From CAYNLK01 sp964398055 (GTDB lineage: Bacteria; Chloroflexota; Anaerolineae; 4572-78; J111): DNA of 64,000 nucleotides. The stretch is taken from assembly GCA_964398055.1 (NCBI GenBank), contig CAYNLK010000011.1:62001-126000 (forward strand), in the 5' to 3' direction. Of this stretch, positions 15,280 through 24,040 are shown piece by piece. The notes beneath the pieces were generated by a model. The model was not told where the DNA came from. It was given only the letters and a program-made list of their open reading frames with translations, and did no database searches. Position numbers and translations under genes: made by a program. Position 1 is the first letter of the stretch, and each line of letters opens with the position of its first letter.

Positions 15280-17118
15280 TTATGGGCCCCGTCGCTCATA
15301 GTTCCCAACTTCGCCGGTTGGCAAGGTGAATGTCATGGTGATTTGGCCGGTTTCAGGGTTTTCCCGCAAATAGAGGGCCAGCCCAATTCCGTAGCCATTG
15401 TTGACAATAAATTCTTCAGCCTTAACCGGCAGCAGATGCCACTCAAAAGGGCCGCGGCTGGCGTAGAGCCGGTCGTCCCGCAGTTCCACCCGCCAATTGT
15501 CGCTGTACTCACCAACGTACCTGGCTACCTCCACCGGATCAACCGTGGACGCTAAACCGGCTCTAATCTCAGCAATTGCTTTTTCAAAAGATTCCCAACG
15601 CCGGTCAAATTCCGCTTCGGCCTCCGGCGGCAGATCGAACAGCAGCTCAACCAGCCGGTACTGCACCCCAGGATTGAAAGTGATCGACATTATCGAATTG
15701 CTCAACACCACCAGGCCGGCATCGGCGGCCGGGATCACAACCATAAGCGCCTTAAATCCAAACACGTTGCCGTCGTGCCAGAGCAGCTCTACCCCCCGAT
15801 ACTGCTCGATATACCAGCCCATGCCATAGCTCAAATTTGCGACAACCCTGGTATATGGCCGGTGCGTTTCTGCTAAATTACGAGCCGAGACAACCCGCCG
15901 CCCCTCGGGGGTGAGGCCACCATTCATCTGGGTCAGCACAAAGCGAGCCAGGTCCAACCCATTGGCGTAGACCCCGCCGGCCGGGGTGATGCTGTCGCTG
16001 GGGTGAAAATGGGTTGGGCTGACTTCACCATACAGGTTATAATCATGGGGGGTGGCGTGGTTGGGATTGGCCAGCACCTGCTCGACCGCGGTGGTAGCGC
16101 TCTGCATGCCGATGGGCTCAAAGACCCGCTGCCGGAGCTGGTCCATATAAGCCTGGCGCAACTGGCCGTAGACGCCGCCCGCAGCCAGGGCGGCCACGTA
16201 GCCGCCGGTCGAGACGACTTGATTGTTGTAGTTATACCATTGGCCCACCTCTCCGTAAACCGGTAGTTCGGCCAGCGACTCCATCAACTGCTCGGCAGTC
16301 AGGTCGACGCCGCTCCAGACCAGGTCGCGTCGCGGCAGGCCGGTAGCCATCGTAAACATATCCCGCACCCGGAGTTGGGCCGCCCGCGTGGGATCCGACA
16401 AGGTAAAGTCTGGCCAGATTTCCTCCACTGGCTGATCCCACTCCAGCAAGCCATCGTCAACCATACTGGCAACCAGCATCGAGGTCATCGCCTTGGTTGT
16501 CGAACCGACGGCAAAAACCGTTTCCGGGTCCACCGGCTCAGGTTGGCCCAGTTCCCGCTTGCCAAAACCTTTGGCCCACACAATCTCATGGCCTCGCACC
16601 AACACCACCACCGCCCCGGGGATTTGATACCGCAGCCGGGCCGAGTCGATATACTGCTCAAATTCGGCCAGCCGGTCGGCGGTTAGCGGCCGGAGGTGGG
16701 GAGATTGGGCCAGCAACTGGTCCATCTGGGCCGGCTCAGGCAGCCAGAGGAGTTGACCAACCTGGATGCCGCCCGGACTTAAGATTCTGGCAAAACGCTC
16801 ATCCCCTTCAACCCGGGCGTTGGTGGCGCTGACGATGGCCGGCCAGGCCGCCGGGTCGTCATAATATTTCTCGGCTAACCGGCTGAGCGAGTCATCGACC
16901 TGCCAGGTGTAGCTCTGACCAGCCGGATTGTCGGCTTGGCTCAGGCTGCCGCCCCCAAGTGATAGCAGCACAGCCAACCAGGCAAATAACCCCCTCGCCG
17001 TTTTGCGCCGGCGCCACGGCGGAGTTACCCATCCGATCAACCTCAAGGGAAGAAATAGTTTATTGAGAGTCAATTTGCCCAACCTATCTGCGGCTGATAA
17101 GATTATTTCAGAATCCAA
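15280..17118 (-). CDS. LysM-like domain plus serine hydrolase (beta-lactamase/class C PBP family)
   Basis: The 612-residue protein has a hydrophobic N-terminal segment (about 44-60), a LysM-like region (about 68-128: YTWQVDDSLSRLAEKYYDDPAAWPAI...GQLLWLP), then a beta-lactamase-type serine hydrolase. Catalytic motifs are SxxK (VGSTTK near residue 206), YxN (YNYNN near 295) and HDG (LLWHDGNVFGF near 450), with a C-terminal lipocalin-like domain. It is probably exported and may hydrolyse esters, amides or peptidoglycan-derived peptides; resistance function should not be assumed. The true start is uncertain because the hydrophobic segment lies unusually deep and the divergent pseudouridine synthase gene starts only 17 bp away. 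Confidence 0.85.
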   Translation of the reverse strand: MDSEIILSAADRLGKLTLNKLFLPLRLIGWVTPPWRRRKTARGLFAWLAVLLSLGGGSLSQADNPAGQSYTWQVDDSLSRLAEKYYDDPAAWPAIVSATNARVEGDERFARILSPGGIQVGQLLWLPEPAQMDQLLAQSPHLRPLTADRLAEFEQYIDSARLRYQIPGAVVVLVRGHEIVWAKGFGKRELGQPEPVDPETVFAVGSTTKAMTSMLVASMVDDGLLEWDQPVEEIWPDFTLSDPTRAAQLRVRDMFTMATGLPRRDLVWSGVDLTAEQLMESLAELPVYGEVGQWYNYNNQVVSTGGYVAALAAGGVYGQLRQAYMDQLRQRVFEPIGMQSATTAVEQVLANPNHATPHDYNLYGEVSPTHFHPSDSITPAGGVYANGLDLARFVLTQMNGGLTPEGRRVVSARNLAETHRPYTRVVANLSYGMGWYIEQYRGVELLWHDGNVFGFKALMVVIPAADAGLVVLSNSIMSITFNPGVQYRLVELLFDLPPEAEAEFDRRWESFEKAIAEIRAGLASTVDPVEVARYVGEYSDNWRVELRDDRLYASRGPFEWHLLPVKAEEFIVNNGYGIGLALYLRENPETGQITMTFTLPTGEVGNYERRGP

Positions 17119-17135
17119 AGTGAAATCGACAATCT

Positions 17136-17882
17136 ATGGCCCCCAAACAAAATGAAGGTCCCCAGCGTTTGCAAAAAGTTTTAGCCCAGGCCGGCATTGC
17201 TTCGCGACGGGCCAGCGAAGCGCTGATTGAACAAGGCCGCGTCTCCGTAAACGGCCAACTCGTAACCACGCCCGGTTTCAAAGTTGATCCCCGCCGAGAC
17301 GTGATCGCGGTTGACGGCCAACCCCTGGCCCGCAAGGTTGAGCAGCCGGTCTACGTGATGCTGAACAAACCTCGCGGCGTGTTGAGCGCCGCCAGTGACG
17401 AGCGTGGTCGTCAAACTGTGCTGGACCTGGTCGATTTGCCGGAGCGACTCTTTCCGGTGGGCCGGCTCGATCTCTACAGCGAGGGGCTGATCTTGCTGAC
17501 CAACGATGGCGACCTGACCGCCAAATTGACTCATCCCCGCTACGAAATCGAAAAAGAATATCACGTTCTGGTTAGCGGCCGGCCTGCTATGCCGACTTTG
17601 GCCCAATGGCGGCAGGGCGGGGTCGAAGTAGCCGGTAAGCCGGTAGGACGAGCGGTGGTCGAGAAGCTGAAAGAGGAAGGGGACAACACCTGGCTCAGGC
17701 TCATTCTAACGGAAGGCCGCAAAAGAGAAATCCGGGAAGTGGCCAGAACGTTGGGCCACCCGGTCAAACAGTTGATCCGGGTCAGGATTGGGCCCATCAA
17801 GCTTGGTCACCTGAAGCCGGGCAAATGGCGCCACCTGACCGCGGCAGAAGTGCAACGTCTCAAAGCTGAGGCCAGGCTTTAG
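17136..17882 (+). CDS. RluB/RsuA-family rRNA pseudouridine synthase
   Basis: A 248-residue enzyme with an N-terminal S4 RNA-binding domain (RLQKVLAQAGIASRRASEALIEQGRVSVNG) and the catalytic domain with GRLDLYSEGLILLTNDG, whose aspartate is the catalytic residue. The block KLTHPRYEIEKEYHVLV and the GRKREIREVARTLGHPVKQLIRVRIGPIKLG tail are hallmark RsuA-family segments. It most likely modifies 23S rRNA (RluB position), although RluE/RluF/RsuA specificity cannot be excluded from motifs alone. It neighbours scpB, the usual partner in Gram-positive and Chloroflexota genomes, but here on the opposite strand with an epimerase between. Confidence 0.93.
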   Translation: MAPKQNEGPQRLQKVLAQAGIASRRASEALIEQGRVSVNGQLVTTPGFKVDPRRDVIAVDGQPLARKVEQPVYVMLNKPRGVLSAASDERGRQTVLDLVDLPERLFPVGRLDLYSEGLILLTNDGDLTAKLTHPRYEIEKEYHVLVSGRPAMPTLAQWRQGGVEVAGKPVGRAVVEKLKEEGDNTWLRLILTEGRKREIREVARTLGHPVKQLIRVRIGPIKLGHLKPGKWRHLTAAEVQRLKAEARL

Positions 17883-17896
17883 CCCCGGGCCGCCGC

Positions 17897-18892
17897 TTAT
17901 GACAGTCTCTCCCGTTCGTAAGCAACCACTGCCCTCAAGGTTTCATCCAGCGACCGCCTGGGCTGCCAATCGATCAAATTCCTGAGGCGGGTAATATCGG
18001 GGACGCGGCGCTGCATATCCTCAAAACCGGGGGCGTAGGCTTCGGCATAGGGAATATTGACGATGGGCGAGTCGCTGCCGGTGATCGTCTGGACCCGTTT
18101 GGCCAACGCCTGAATGGTTATTTCCTCCGTACTGCCAATATTGTAAACCCGGCCCGGCGCCTCCGGATGTTGGGCCAGGGCGACAAGGGCCTCGACCACA
18201 TCCCGAACATCACAAAAGCAACGAGTTTGGGCGCCGTCGCCATACACCGTCAGCGCTTCCCCTGTCAGCGCCTGGCGCACAAAGCGAGGAATCACCATGC
18301 CGTAGCGGCCGGTTTGGCGCGGGCCAACCGTGTTGAACAGCCGAAACGGCACTACCTCCAGGCCATACTCACGCTGGTAGGCCAGGGCCAGAAACTCGTC
18401 GACCATCTTGCTGGCGGCGTATGACCAGCGGCTCTTATCGGTCGCGCCCAGCAGGACATCGTCCGTTTCACTGAAGGGAATCTTGGCCCCCTTGCCGTAC
18501 ACTTCCGACGTGCTGGCCAGCAAAACCCGGCAGCCGTACCGCAGGGCGGCTTTCAGGACAGCCTCGGTGCCCATAATGTTCGTTTCGATGGTGTGCACCG
18601 GGTGCTCCACAATCAACTGGACACCCACGGCTGCGGCCAGGTGAAAAATCATCCCGGCCTGGGAGGCCAGCCGGTCCATCACCACGGTGTCGGTAATGCT
18701 GGCCCGGGCGAAATGGAAGTTGGGGTGATGCAATTGGTGGGCAATATTGGCCAGTCTACCCGTCGAAAGGTCGTCAACGGCCAAAACCCGAAGGCCAGCC
18801 GCCAACAGGGCATCGGCCAGATGGGAGCCGATAAAGCCGGCCCCACCGGTGATTAATATGGTGGACGCATTGGCCCGCTCAACGCTGGTCAT
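17897..18892 (-). CDS. NAD-dependent sugar-nucleotide epimerase/dehydratase (extended SDR)
   Basis: This 331-residue protein has the dinucleotide-binding motif TGGAGFIGSHLADALL at the N-terminus, the catalytic Ser/Tyr/Lys set (STSEVYG and SYAASK) and FRLFNTVGPRQTGRYGMVIPRFV, characteristic of UDP-glucose 4-epimerase and UDP-glucuronate decarboxylase relatives. The exact substrate cannot be fixed. It acts in the cytosol on nucleotide sugars, probably for surface polysaccharides. The start codon lies 4 bp after the scpB stop, and its ribosome binding site (GGAGGAAGG) lies in the scpB 3' end, so the two are probably translated from one mRNA. Confidence 0.92.
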   Translation of the reverse strand: MTSVERANASTILITGGAGFIGSHLADALLAAGLRVLAVDDLSTGRLANIAHQLHHPNFHFARASITDTVVMDRLASQAGMIFHLAAAVGVQLIVEHPVHTIETNIMGTEAVLKAALRYGCRVLLASTSEVYGKGAKIPFSETDDVLLGATDKSRWSYAASKMVDEFLALAYQREYGLEVVPFRLFNTVGPRQTGRYGMVIPRFVRQALTGEALTVYGDGAQTRCFCDVRDVVEALVALAQHPEAPGRVYNIGSTEEITIQALAKRVQTITGSDSPIVNIPYAEAYAPGFEDMQRRVPDITRLRNLIDWQPRRSLDETLRAVVAYERERLS

Positions 18893-18896
18893 ACAA

Positions 18897-19442
18897 TCAG
18901 CCTTCCTCCGGCAGATTTAATTCCGGTAAATCTTTAAGCTCTTCCAGGCCAAAAAAACGTAGAAATTCAAAGGTGGTGCCGAATAACAGCGGGTGGCCAA
19001 CGGTATCCAGCCGGCCGACCTCCTCGATCAAGCCTTTGCCGAGAAGGGTGCGGAGCACGCCGTCGCTATTGACCCCGCGAATCGCCTCGATGTCGGGCCG
19101 GGTGATCGGCTGGCGATAGGCAATGATAGCCAGCGTTTCCAGGGCCGCGGTCGATAGTTTGCCCGACAGGGACAGCCCCAGTAACCGCTCGATGTAATCG
19201 ACCAGCTCCGGGGCCGTCACCAGTTGAACTTCTTGGCCGTGGCGCTGCACGCGGATGCCCCGGTTATGGCAATTTTCCTTAAGTTGCTCCAGGGCCGCTT
19301 CGACGGTTTCGGGTGGACACTCCACCACCGCGGCCAAATGACTGACGGCCACCGGTTCGGAGGCCACAAATAGCAACCCTTCGATAATTTTGACAAGTTC
19401 TGGCGTGGTAAGATTCTCAATAGTCATCTCAAATGTGGTCAC
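18897..19442 (-). CDS. scpB: Segregation and condensation protein B
   Basis: This 181-residue winged-helix kleisin partner works with ScpA and SMC in chromosome condensation. Typical segments are IIEGLLFVASEPV, LSLSGKLSTAALETLAIIAYRQPITRPDIEAIRGVNSDGVLRTLLGKGLIEEVGR and LLFGTTFEFLRFFGLEELKDLPEL. The start may be GTG 19442 or ATG 19427, neither with a strong ribosome binding site. scpA is not adjacent, unlike in many genomes; an epimerase gene takes the downstream place. Confidence 0.95.
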   Translation of the reverse strand: MTTFEMTIENLTTPELVKIIEGLLFVASEPVAVSHLAAVVECPPETVEAALEQLKENCHNRGIRVQRHGQEVQLVTAPELVDYIERLLGLSLSGKLSTAALETLAIIAYRQPITRPDIEAIRGVNSDGVLRTLLGKGLIEEVGRLDTVGHPLLFGTTFEFLRFFGLEELKDLPELNLPEEG

Positions 19443-19508
19443 ACTTGCGCGTTTTGGCGGATTATGGCATGGTACTTAACAATTTCTAACGGTGGACCTT
19501 GAATCCAG

Positions 19509-20108
19509 ATGAAACAGAATTTCAACCGGAGCAACTTTTTGGCCAATAAACTGATCGTTGTCTTGAGTTTGCTGATTCTAAGCAGCCTGGCTTGCAGTCT
19601 GGGCGGCGGCAGTAAAGAACTCCAGCCACCCGGTGGTCCCATCCCGATTAGCCTTGAGGCGGCCGACCGGCTCAAACAGAATTTCAATCAAGCCTTGCAG
19701 GAAGCCGGCGGCAACCGCGAGACTCAATTACGGATTACAAATGAGGAGATTACCTCGCTGGTCGCGGCCGAGCTGACCGAAACGGGCCGGATTCCGGTGA
19801 CTGACCCCCAGGTCTGGTTCACCGCCGGCCGCATCTTTATGACCAGTCAAGTGCAGGTTTTTGGCCCAATCAGGTTCAACTCGGTCATTGTGGCCACCGC
19901 GGTGGTGGATGACGGCCAGATGCTGGTTCGAGTGCAAGAAGCCCAAATGGGGCCGTTCGATTTTCCGGATCGGCTGCTAGAGTCCACCACTCAAACCATC
20001 AACGAGACCCTGGCCGGCATTCTGGTTGGAGCCGACTTAGAGATCACTCGCCTGGAAATTTTGGAAGGTGAAATGTTTGTCGTCGGCACCCGCAACACCC
20101 AATTCTAA
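19509..20108 (+). CDS. Putative lipoprotein of unknown function
   Basis: This 199-residue product has a signal peptide ending in a lipobox (LSSLAC near residues 25-30). The mature part is a beta-rich domain with alternating segments (LRITNEEITSLVAAEL, WFTAGRIFMTSQVQVFG, VRVQEAQMGPFDFPDRLLESTTQTINETL). The layout recalls YpmS/DUF2140-type or LmeA-like extracytoplasmic lipid-binding domains, but I do not recognise the family with certainty. The gene is divergent from scpB and convergent with ftsY. It is probably anchored outside the membrane. Confidence 0.7.
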   Translation: MKQNFNRSNFLANKLIVVLSLLILSSLACSLGGGSKELQPPGGPIPISLEAADRLKQNFNQALQEAGGNRETQLRITNEEITSLVAAELTETGRIPVTDPQVWFTAGRIFMTSQVQVFGPIRFNSVIVATAVVDDGQMLVRVQEAQMGPFDFPDRLLESTTQTINETLAGILVGADLEITRLEILEGEMFVVGTRNTQF

Positions 20109-20127
20109 CGGTTAAATCTCCAATCCA

Positions 20128-21045
20128 TTACCCTTCAAAGAGACCATCCACAAAAGCCTGGGCATTAAAGGGCATCAAGTCATCCAGCTTTTCGCCGGTG
20201 CCCACCCAGCGGACCGGCACGCCCAACTCCTTGCTGATCGCAAAGACCACCCCCCCTTTGGCGGTGCCGTCCAGCTTGGCCAGCACCACCCCGGTAATAG
20301 CCACGCTGTTTTTGAAGTGCATAGCCTGAGAGAGGGCATTTTGGCCGGTGGTCGCGTCTAGCACCAGCAACGTTTCGTGGGGCGCGGCGTGGACCTGCTT
20401 GCGGGCAATGTCTCTAAGTTTTTGCAGCTCCTTCATCAAATTATGTTTGGTATGAAGCCGGCCGGCGGTATCGATGATCACCAAATCGGCTTTGCGGGCC
20501 AGGCCGCTCTTCAGCGCATCAAAGACCACTGCGCCGGGGTCGGAGCCGGGTTGGTGGGTGATGACCGGACAGCCAACCCGTTCCCCCCAAATTTCTAGCT
20601 GGTCGATGGCCGCGGCTCGAAAAGTATCGGCCGCCCCCAGGACTACCTTTTGGCCCTGCCGTTTGTAATAGGCGGCCAGCTTGGCGATGCTGGTGGTTTT
20701 GCCGGAACCGTTCACCCCAACCACCAAAATTACGGTCAAAATTCGTTTTTTCTCGACCTCAGAAGGGGGAAAGCCTTCCAGTAATTTCCGCATCTCATCT
20801 TTGAGGATGGTCTGAGCCTGGGCCGGTTTGGTCACCCCTTCCTGCCGGACTCGCTGCCGTACCTGCTCAAGCAGGGTTGTGGTCGTTTCAACGCCCACAT
20901 CGGCCTGGATGAGCAGTGCCTCCAGGTCGTCCCACAGCTCATCATTGATTTCACCGGCCCCAAACAGGTCATTGATCTGGCCGAAGAAGGAATTTCGAGT
21001 TTTGGTGAGACTGCTTTTGATCTTCTCGGTGCTGAAGCTAAACAC
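20128..21045 (-). CDS. ftsY: Signal recognition particle receptor FtsY
   Basis: A 305-residue SRP-family GTPase that docks ribosome-SRP complexes to the membrane translocon. The N-domain (about 1-90) is followed by the G-domain with G1 GVNGSGKTTSIAKLA, the insertion-box segment GAADTFRAAAIDQLEIW, G3 DTAGRLHTK and G4/G5 LAKLDGTAKGG. It lacks a long acidic A-domain, as in many non-proteobacterial FtsY proteins. The start is GTG 21045, with GGAGAG just upstream on the coding strand. Confidence 0.96.
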   Translation of the reverse strand: MFSFSTEKIKSSLTKTRNSFFGQINDLFGAGEINDELWDDLEALLIQADVGVETTTTLLEQVRQRVRQEGVTKPAQAQTILKDEMRKLLEGFPPSEVEKKRILTVILVVGVNGSGKTTSIAKLAAYYKRQGQKVVLGAADTFRAAAIDQLEIWGERVGCPVITHQPGSDPGAVVFDALKSGLARKADLVIIDTAGRLHTKHNLMKELQKLRDIARKQVHAAPHETLLVLDATTGQNALSQAMHFKNSVAITGVVLAKLDGTAKGGVVFAISKELGVPVRWVGTGEKLDDLMPFNAQAFVDGLFEG

Positions 21046-21228
21046 GGACTCTCCTTGCGTTAAAAGTTGTGGGCTGAATTATATAACACGCTTGAGCCGA
21101 ATCCAAAAACCGGACGGCCAACCTTTGGGCTTTGGACCCGAGGCTTCACAAGCTTTCCACCGGCTGAAGCCTCGACTCCAGAGTTGAGATTGGACTTTAC
21201 CCTGGCCGTACCGCCCTATCTTCAACCC

Positions 21229-21257
21229 TTGTAACCTGGCCGAACCTCTGTTATACT
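21229..21257 (+). promoter_or_regulatory. Promoter for the GAF/acetyltransferase genes
   Basis: TTGTAA (21229-21234), 17 bp, TATACT (21252-21257), 53 bp upstream of the GAF gene. No other structure was noted in the 265-bp gap to ftsY. Confidence 0.55.
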
Positions 21258-21310
21258 TAAGATTATGGCTGTCAAAGCTGACATCTAGCCGCTACGCCGA
21301 GGAGGATATC

Positions 21311-21931
21311 GTGAGCACAGCAACGTTACGCTTTTTGCAGCAGGAAAATGCCCGCTTGCAGGAGGAGAACAAGACGCTGCGGGAGGAAAACATAGGGCTA
21401 CGCCGCTATATGGACGCCCTGAAAAGCCTGGCCTGGGCCACCCAGCAGATTACCTCGCAAGAGAACTTGCTCGATTTGATCGATAAAATCCTCTACAGCG
21501 CCCGGCAGCTCCTCGATGCCGAAGATGGCTCGCTCCTATTGCTTGATGAAGAAACAGGTGAACTGGCTTTTGTGCTGGTTCACGGTGACGTTGAACAGAA
21601 ACTTAGAGGGTATCGGATCAAACGTAACCAGGGCATTGCCGGCTGGGTGGCGACGCATCACCAGCCCCTGATCGTCAACAATCCCCGCCAGGACTCCCGC
21701 TTTTCCCCGGAGGTCGATGAAACTTTTGGCTTTTTCACCCGCTCCATCTTAGGTGTACCGATGATAGCCCGGGGCAGGCTGGTTGGGGTCATCGAACTGC
21801 TCAACAAACGAGCCGGCGATGGCTTCAGTGAGGCCGATGCAACCCTGCTGTCGATTTTGGGACACGTGGCGGCGATAGCGCTGGCAGAGCTGGAAGTTCG
21901 GCTGGAGGCTGAGGAGGCTGCTCAAGCTTAG
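21311..21931 (+). CDS. Coiled-coil and GAF domain protein
   Basis: This 206-residue cytoplasmic protein opens with a coiled coil (about residues 5-40, LQQENARLQEENKTLREENIGL) and then a single GAF domain (about 48-195), with QGIAGWVATHHQPLIVNNP, RSILGVPMIARGRLVGVIELLNK and FSEADATLLSILGHVAAIAL. It has no kinase, cyclase or DNA-binding output, so it is a small-ligand or redox sensor that must act through a partner. Start is GTG 21311 after GGAGG. Two acetyltransferase genes follow closely on the same strand. Function unknown. Confidence 0.9.
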   Translation: MSTATLRFLQQENARLQEENKTLREENIGLRRYMDALKSLAWATQQITSQENLLDLIDKILYSARQLLDAEDGSLLLLDEETGELAFVLVHGDVEQKLRGYRIKRNQGIAGWVATHHQPLIVNNPRQDSRFSPEVDETFGFFTRSILGVPMIARGRLVGVIELLNKRAGDGFSEADATLLSILGHVAAIALAELEVRLEAEEAAQA

Positions 21932-21937
21932 AGACTG

Positions 21938-22438
21938 ATGGACGCCACCGTCGAAGTTCGCCGGTTTCAGCCGAATGACTGGCCCGCGGTTCAGGCGATC
22001 TACCAGCAGGGGATCGATACCGGCCACGCCACTTTTCAGACCACGGCCAAGGAGTGGGCCGAATGGGATAACAGCACCCTGAAGGAATGCCGGCTGGTGG
22101 CTGTGATGGGGGAGCAAGTAGTTGGGTGGGCTGCCTTGAGTCCGGTTTCCAATCGACCGGTTTATGCCGGGGTGGCCGAAGTTAGCATCTATGTGGCCCC
22201 GGCCCATCAAGGCTGCGGGATCGGTCGGCGGCTCCTGACCGCCCTGGTAATGGAGTCGGAACGAGCCGGTTTTTGGACATTGCAAGCCGGAATTTTTCCC
22301 GAAAATCGAGCCAGCCTGGAGTTACACCAAAAATGTGGTTTTAGAGTTGTCGGGGTTCGCCATAAGCTGGGCCAGATGCACGGCCTGTGGCGAGATGTAG
22401 TTCTTTTGGAAAGGCGCAGCCAAAATGTGGGCATATAA
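21938..22438 (+). CDS. GNAT N-acetyltransferase, phosphinothricin/L-amino acid acyltransferase type
   Basis: A 166-residue GNAT enzyme. The acetyl-CoA pyrophosphate loop is HQGCGIGRRLL in motif A, preceded by VAEVSIYVAP. FPENRASLELHQKCGFRVVGVRHKLGQMHGLWRDVVLLER matches the C-terminal part of the Pat/MnaT group, which acetylates phosphinothricin, methionine sulfone and similar amino acids. The substrate in this organism is unknown. It starts 7 bp after the GAF gene and overlaps the next gene by 14 bp, so all three are probably cotranscribed. Confidence 0.88.
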   Translation: MDATVEVRRFQPNDWPAVQAIYQQGIDTGHATFQTTAKEWAEWDNSTLKECRLVAVMGEQVVGWAALSPVSNRPVYAGVAEVSIYVAPAHQGCGIGRRLLTALVMESERAGFWTLQAGIFPENRASLELHQKCGFRVVGVRHKLGQMHGLWRDVVLLERRSQNVGI

Positions 22439-22880
22439 GCTTGATCCGGCCCAGCCAACGGATGTGACGGCCATTTTGAACCTGCTCGCGTCCAGCGGTT
22501 TACCCCAAGATGGCCTGAGCGATCATCTGGGCACGGCTGTTGTGGCCCGGGCCGGTCAACAGGTGGTTGGCTGCGCCGTGCTGGAGCTTTATGGTCCGGC
22601 GGCGTTATTGCGCTCTGTAGCGGTGGACCCGGCCTATCGTGGCCGTGGGCTGGGTCAACAACTCACCCAGGCCGCCTTGACGTTGGCTCGGACCAGGGAC
22701 GTGACCTGCGTCTATTTGCTAACCGAAACTGCCCCTCAATTCTTCCCCAAATTTGGCTTCCGGCCGGTGGAGCGCGCCCAAGTGCCACCGGCCGTGCAAA
22801 GTTCTGTAGAATTTACCTCACTCTGTCCGGCCAGCGCCCTGGCGATGGAGCTGCGCTTAGAGCCAATACTTTTCAAATAA
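22425..22880 (+). CDS. GNAT N-acetyltransferase, ArsN2-like
   Basis: A 151-residue acetyltransferase. Motif A reads YRGRGLGQQL, and the tail LLTETAPQFFPKFGFRPVERAQVPPAVQSSVEFTSLCPASALAM has the layout of the ArsN2 group linked to arsenic resistance. No arsR, arsB, arsM or other arsenic genes are in the window, so that role is only a family hint. It overlaps the upstream acetyltransferase by 14 bp. Its last six codons, including the TAA, lie inside the left inverted repeat of the element at 22864-23015, so the natural C-terminus may have been replaced. Confidence 0.8.
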   Translation: MWAYKLDPAQPTDVTAILNLLASSGLPQDGLSDHLGTAVVARAGQQVVGCAVLELYGPAALLRSVAVDPAYRGRGLGQQLTQAALTLARTRDVTCVYLLTETAPQFFPKFGFRPVERAQVPPAVQSSVEFTSLCPASALAMELRLEPILFK

Positions 22881-23015
22881 GCGATTGAAATCGCTCCTCC
22901 AGGACTAAAGCCGGTCGTCCACCTGCGTGGACGGGTCTTTTTGTCCGCGGAGGCGGACATCACGGCGTAGCCCCCCAGGTGCGGTTTCAACCGCGTCCTT
23001 ATTTGAAAAGTATTG
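22864..23015. mobile_element. 152-bp MITE-like element with 18-bp perfect terminal inverted repeats
   Basis: CAATACTTTTCAAATAAG (22864-22881) is exactly complementary to the sequence at 22998-23015. Between the ends are smaller hairpins: GTCCAC-ctgc-GTGGAC, GTCCGC-ggag-GCGGAC, GATTGAAATC and CGGTTTCAACCG. There is no ORF of note inside. The flanks carry similar GCGCTTAG and GCGTTTAG words but no clean target duplication. The element sits at the 3' end of the ArsN2-like gene and supplies its stop codon. Confidence 0.75.
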
Positions 23016-23070
23016 CGTTTAGGACCTGTCTAAAAAGTCTTTAACAGTCCACAGACGGCCACAGATAAAC

Positions 23071-24030
23071 TCAGCTAAGATGCCCGGCCGTTTGGCGCAG
23101 CTCCGTTACAATAACCCCGGCCGCGCCGGCCTCGGCTAAAGCCCGGGCCACGGCGGTGGCGGCTTCGGGCCGAACCAGGGCAATCATATTGCCACCCCGG
23201 CCGGCTCCGGACAGCTTTGCCCCCAAGGCCCCGGCCTGCCGGGCCGCGGCAATCAACCGCTCCAACTCCGGCGAGGAAACGTCGATGCGCTCCAACAACT
23301 CCTGGTTTTGATCCATCAATTTGCCGATGGCCTCTAATGGGAACAAATCCTGCTCGATGGCCAGGCGGGCCTGGACAGCAATGGCCCCAATTTCGTCAAA
23401 ATAACCCTCATAATGCGCCGGCTCAGCCTGCCAGCGTTGCCGCAAATCGCCCACAACCTGGTGAGTAGGGGCGACCCGGCCGGTGTCGCCGATCACCATA
23501 GTCAAGGAGCGGCCCACGGCCAGCCGCTGGATCGGCCGGCCTTTGATGAAATAGACCGGCTGCTCAAAAGCGATGACGGTGTTATCGATACCGGAGGGGG
23601 TGCCATGATAGAGTTTTTCGACTTCGAAAACCAGGCTGGAGAGCCTGGCCGGGGGCAAGATTTGACCATAATATTGGCCCAGGACCCGGGCAATAGCCGT
23701 AGAGATGGCCGCGCCGCTGCCCAGGCCCCGGCCCAGGGGAATGGTCGAGCTGATGGTGAGGGTCGCCGCGGGCAGGCTGGTCTGCTGCAGATGGCGGAGG
23801 GTCAGGTGAACAACGGTGGCCAGCGGGTCGTCAGATTGGGCCTGTTCAAGAAAATAGACTCGATCTAAATCGGGGGCCACAATTTTGAAGCCACAGCCAA
23901 CTGGGGCCGGTTCGAGCACGGCCCTGGCCCGCACCTCGGTCACCGGCGCAGCAATAGCCGGGCGATGATACACGACGGCGTGTTCACCAAAAAGGATGAC
24001 TTTGCCGGGGGCGGTCGCTTGCCAGATCAT
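23071..24030 (-). CDS. mvk: Mevalonate kinase
   Basis: This 319-residue GHMP-family kinase phosphorylates mevalonate in the cytosolic mevalonate route to isoprenoids. It opens with WQATAPGKVILFGEHAVVYHRPAIAAPV, has the ATP-binding motif PLGRGLGSGAAISTAIA near residue 100, TPSGIDNTV near 145 and the C-terminal GAKLSGAGRGGNMIAL. All these are characteristic of mevalonate kinase among GHMP enzymes. A mevalonate pathway is unusual in bacteria but is known in Chloroflexota. The other pathway genes are not in the window. Confidence 0.93.
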   Translation of the reverse strand: MIWQATAPGKVILFGEHAVVYHRPAIAAPVTEVRARAVLEPAPVGCGFKIVAPDLDRVYFLEQAQSDDPLATVVHLTLRHLQQTSLPAATLTISSTIPLGRGLGSGAAISTAIARVLGQYYGQILPPARLSSLVFEVEKLYHGTPSGIDNTVIAFEQPVYFIKGRPIQRLAVGRSLTMVIGDTGRVAPTHQVVGDLRQRWQAEPAHYEGYFDEIGAIAVQARLAIEQDLFPLEAIGKLMDQNQELLERIDVSSPELERLIAAARQAGALGAKLSGAGRGGNMIALVRPEAATAVARALAEAGAAGVIVTELRQTAGHLS

Positions 24031-24040
24031 CTTTCACTCA

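Noticed and set aside
15280..17118. Antibiotic-resistance beta-lactamase
   Set aside because: The catalytic motifs are of the broad serine hydrolase/PBP group, with a LysM-like and a lipocalin-like region; nothing specific to resistance enzymes is seen.
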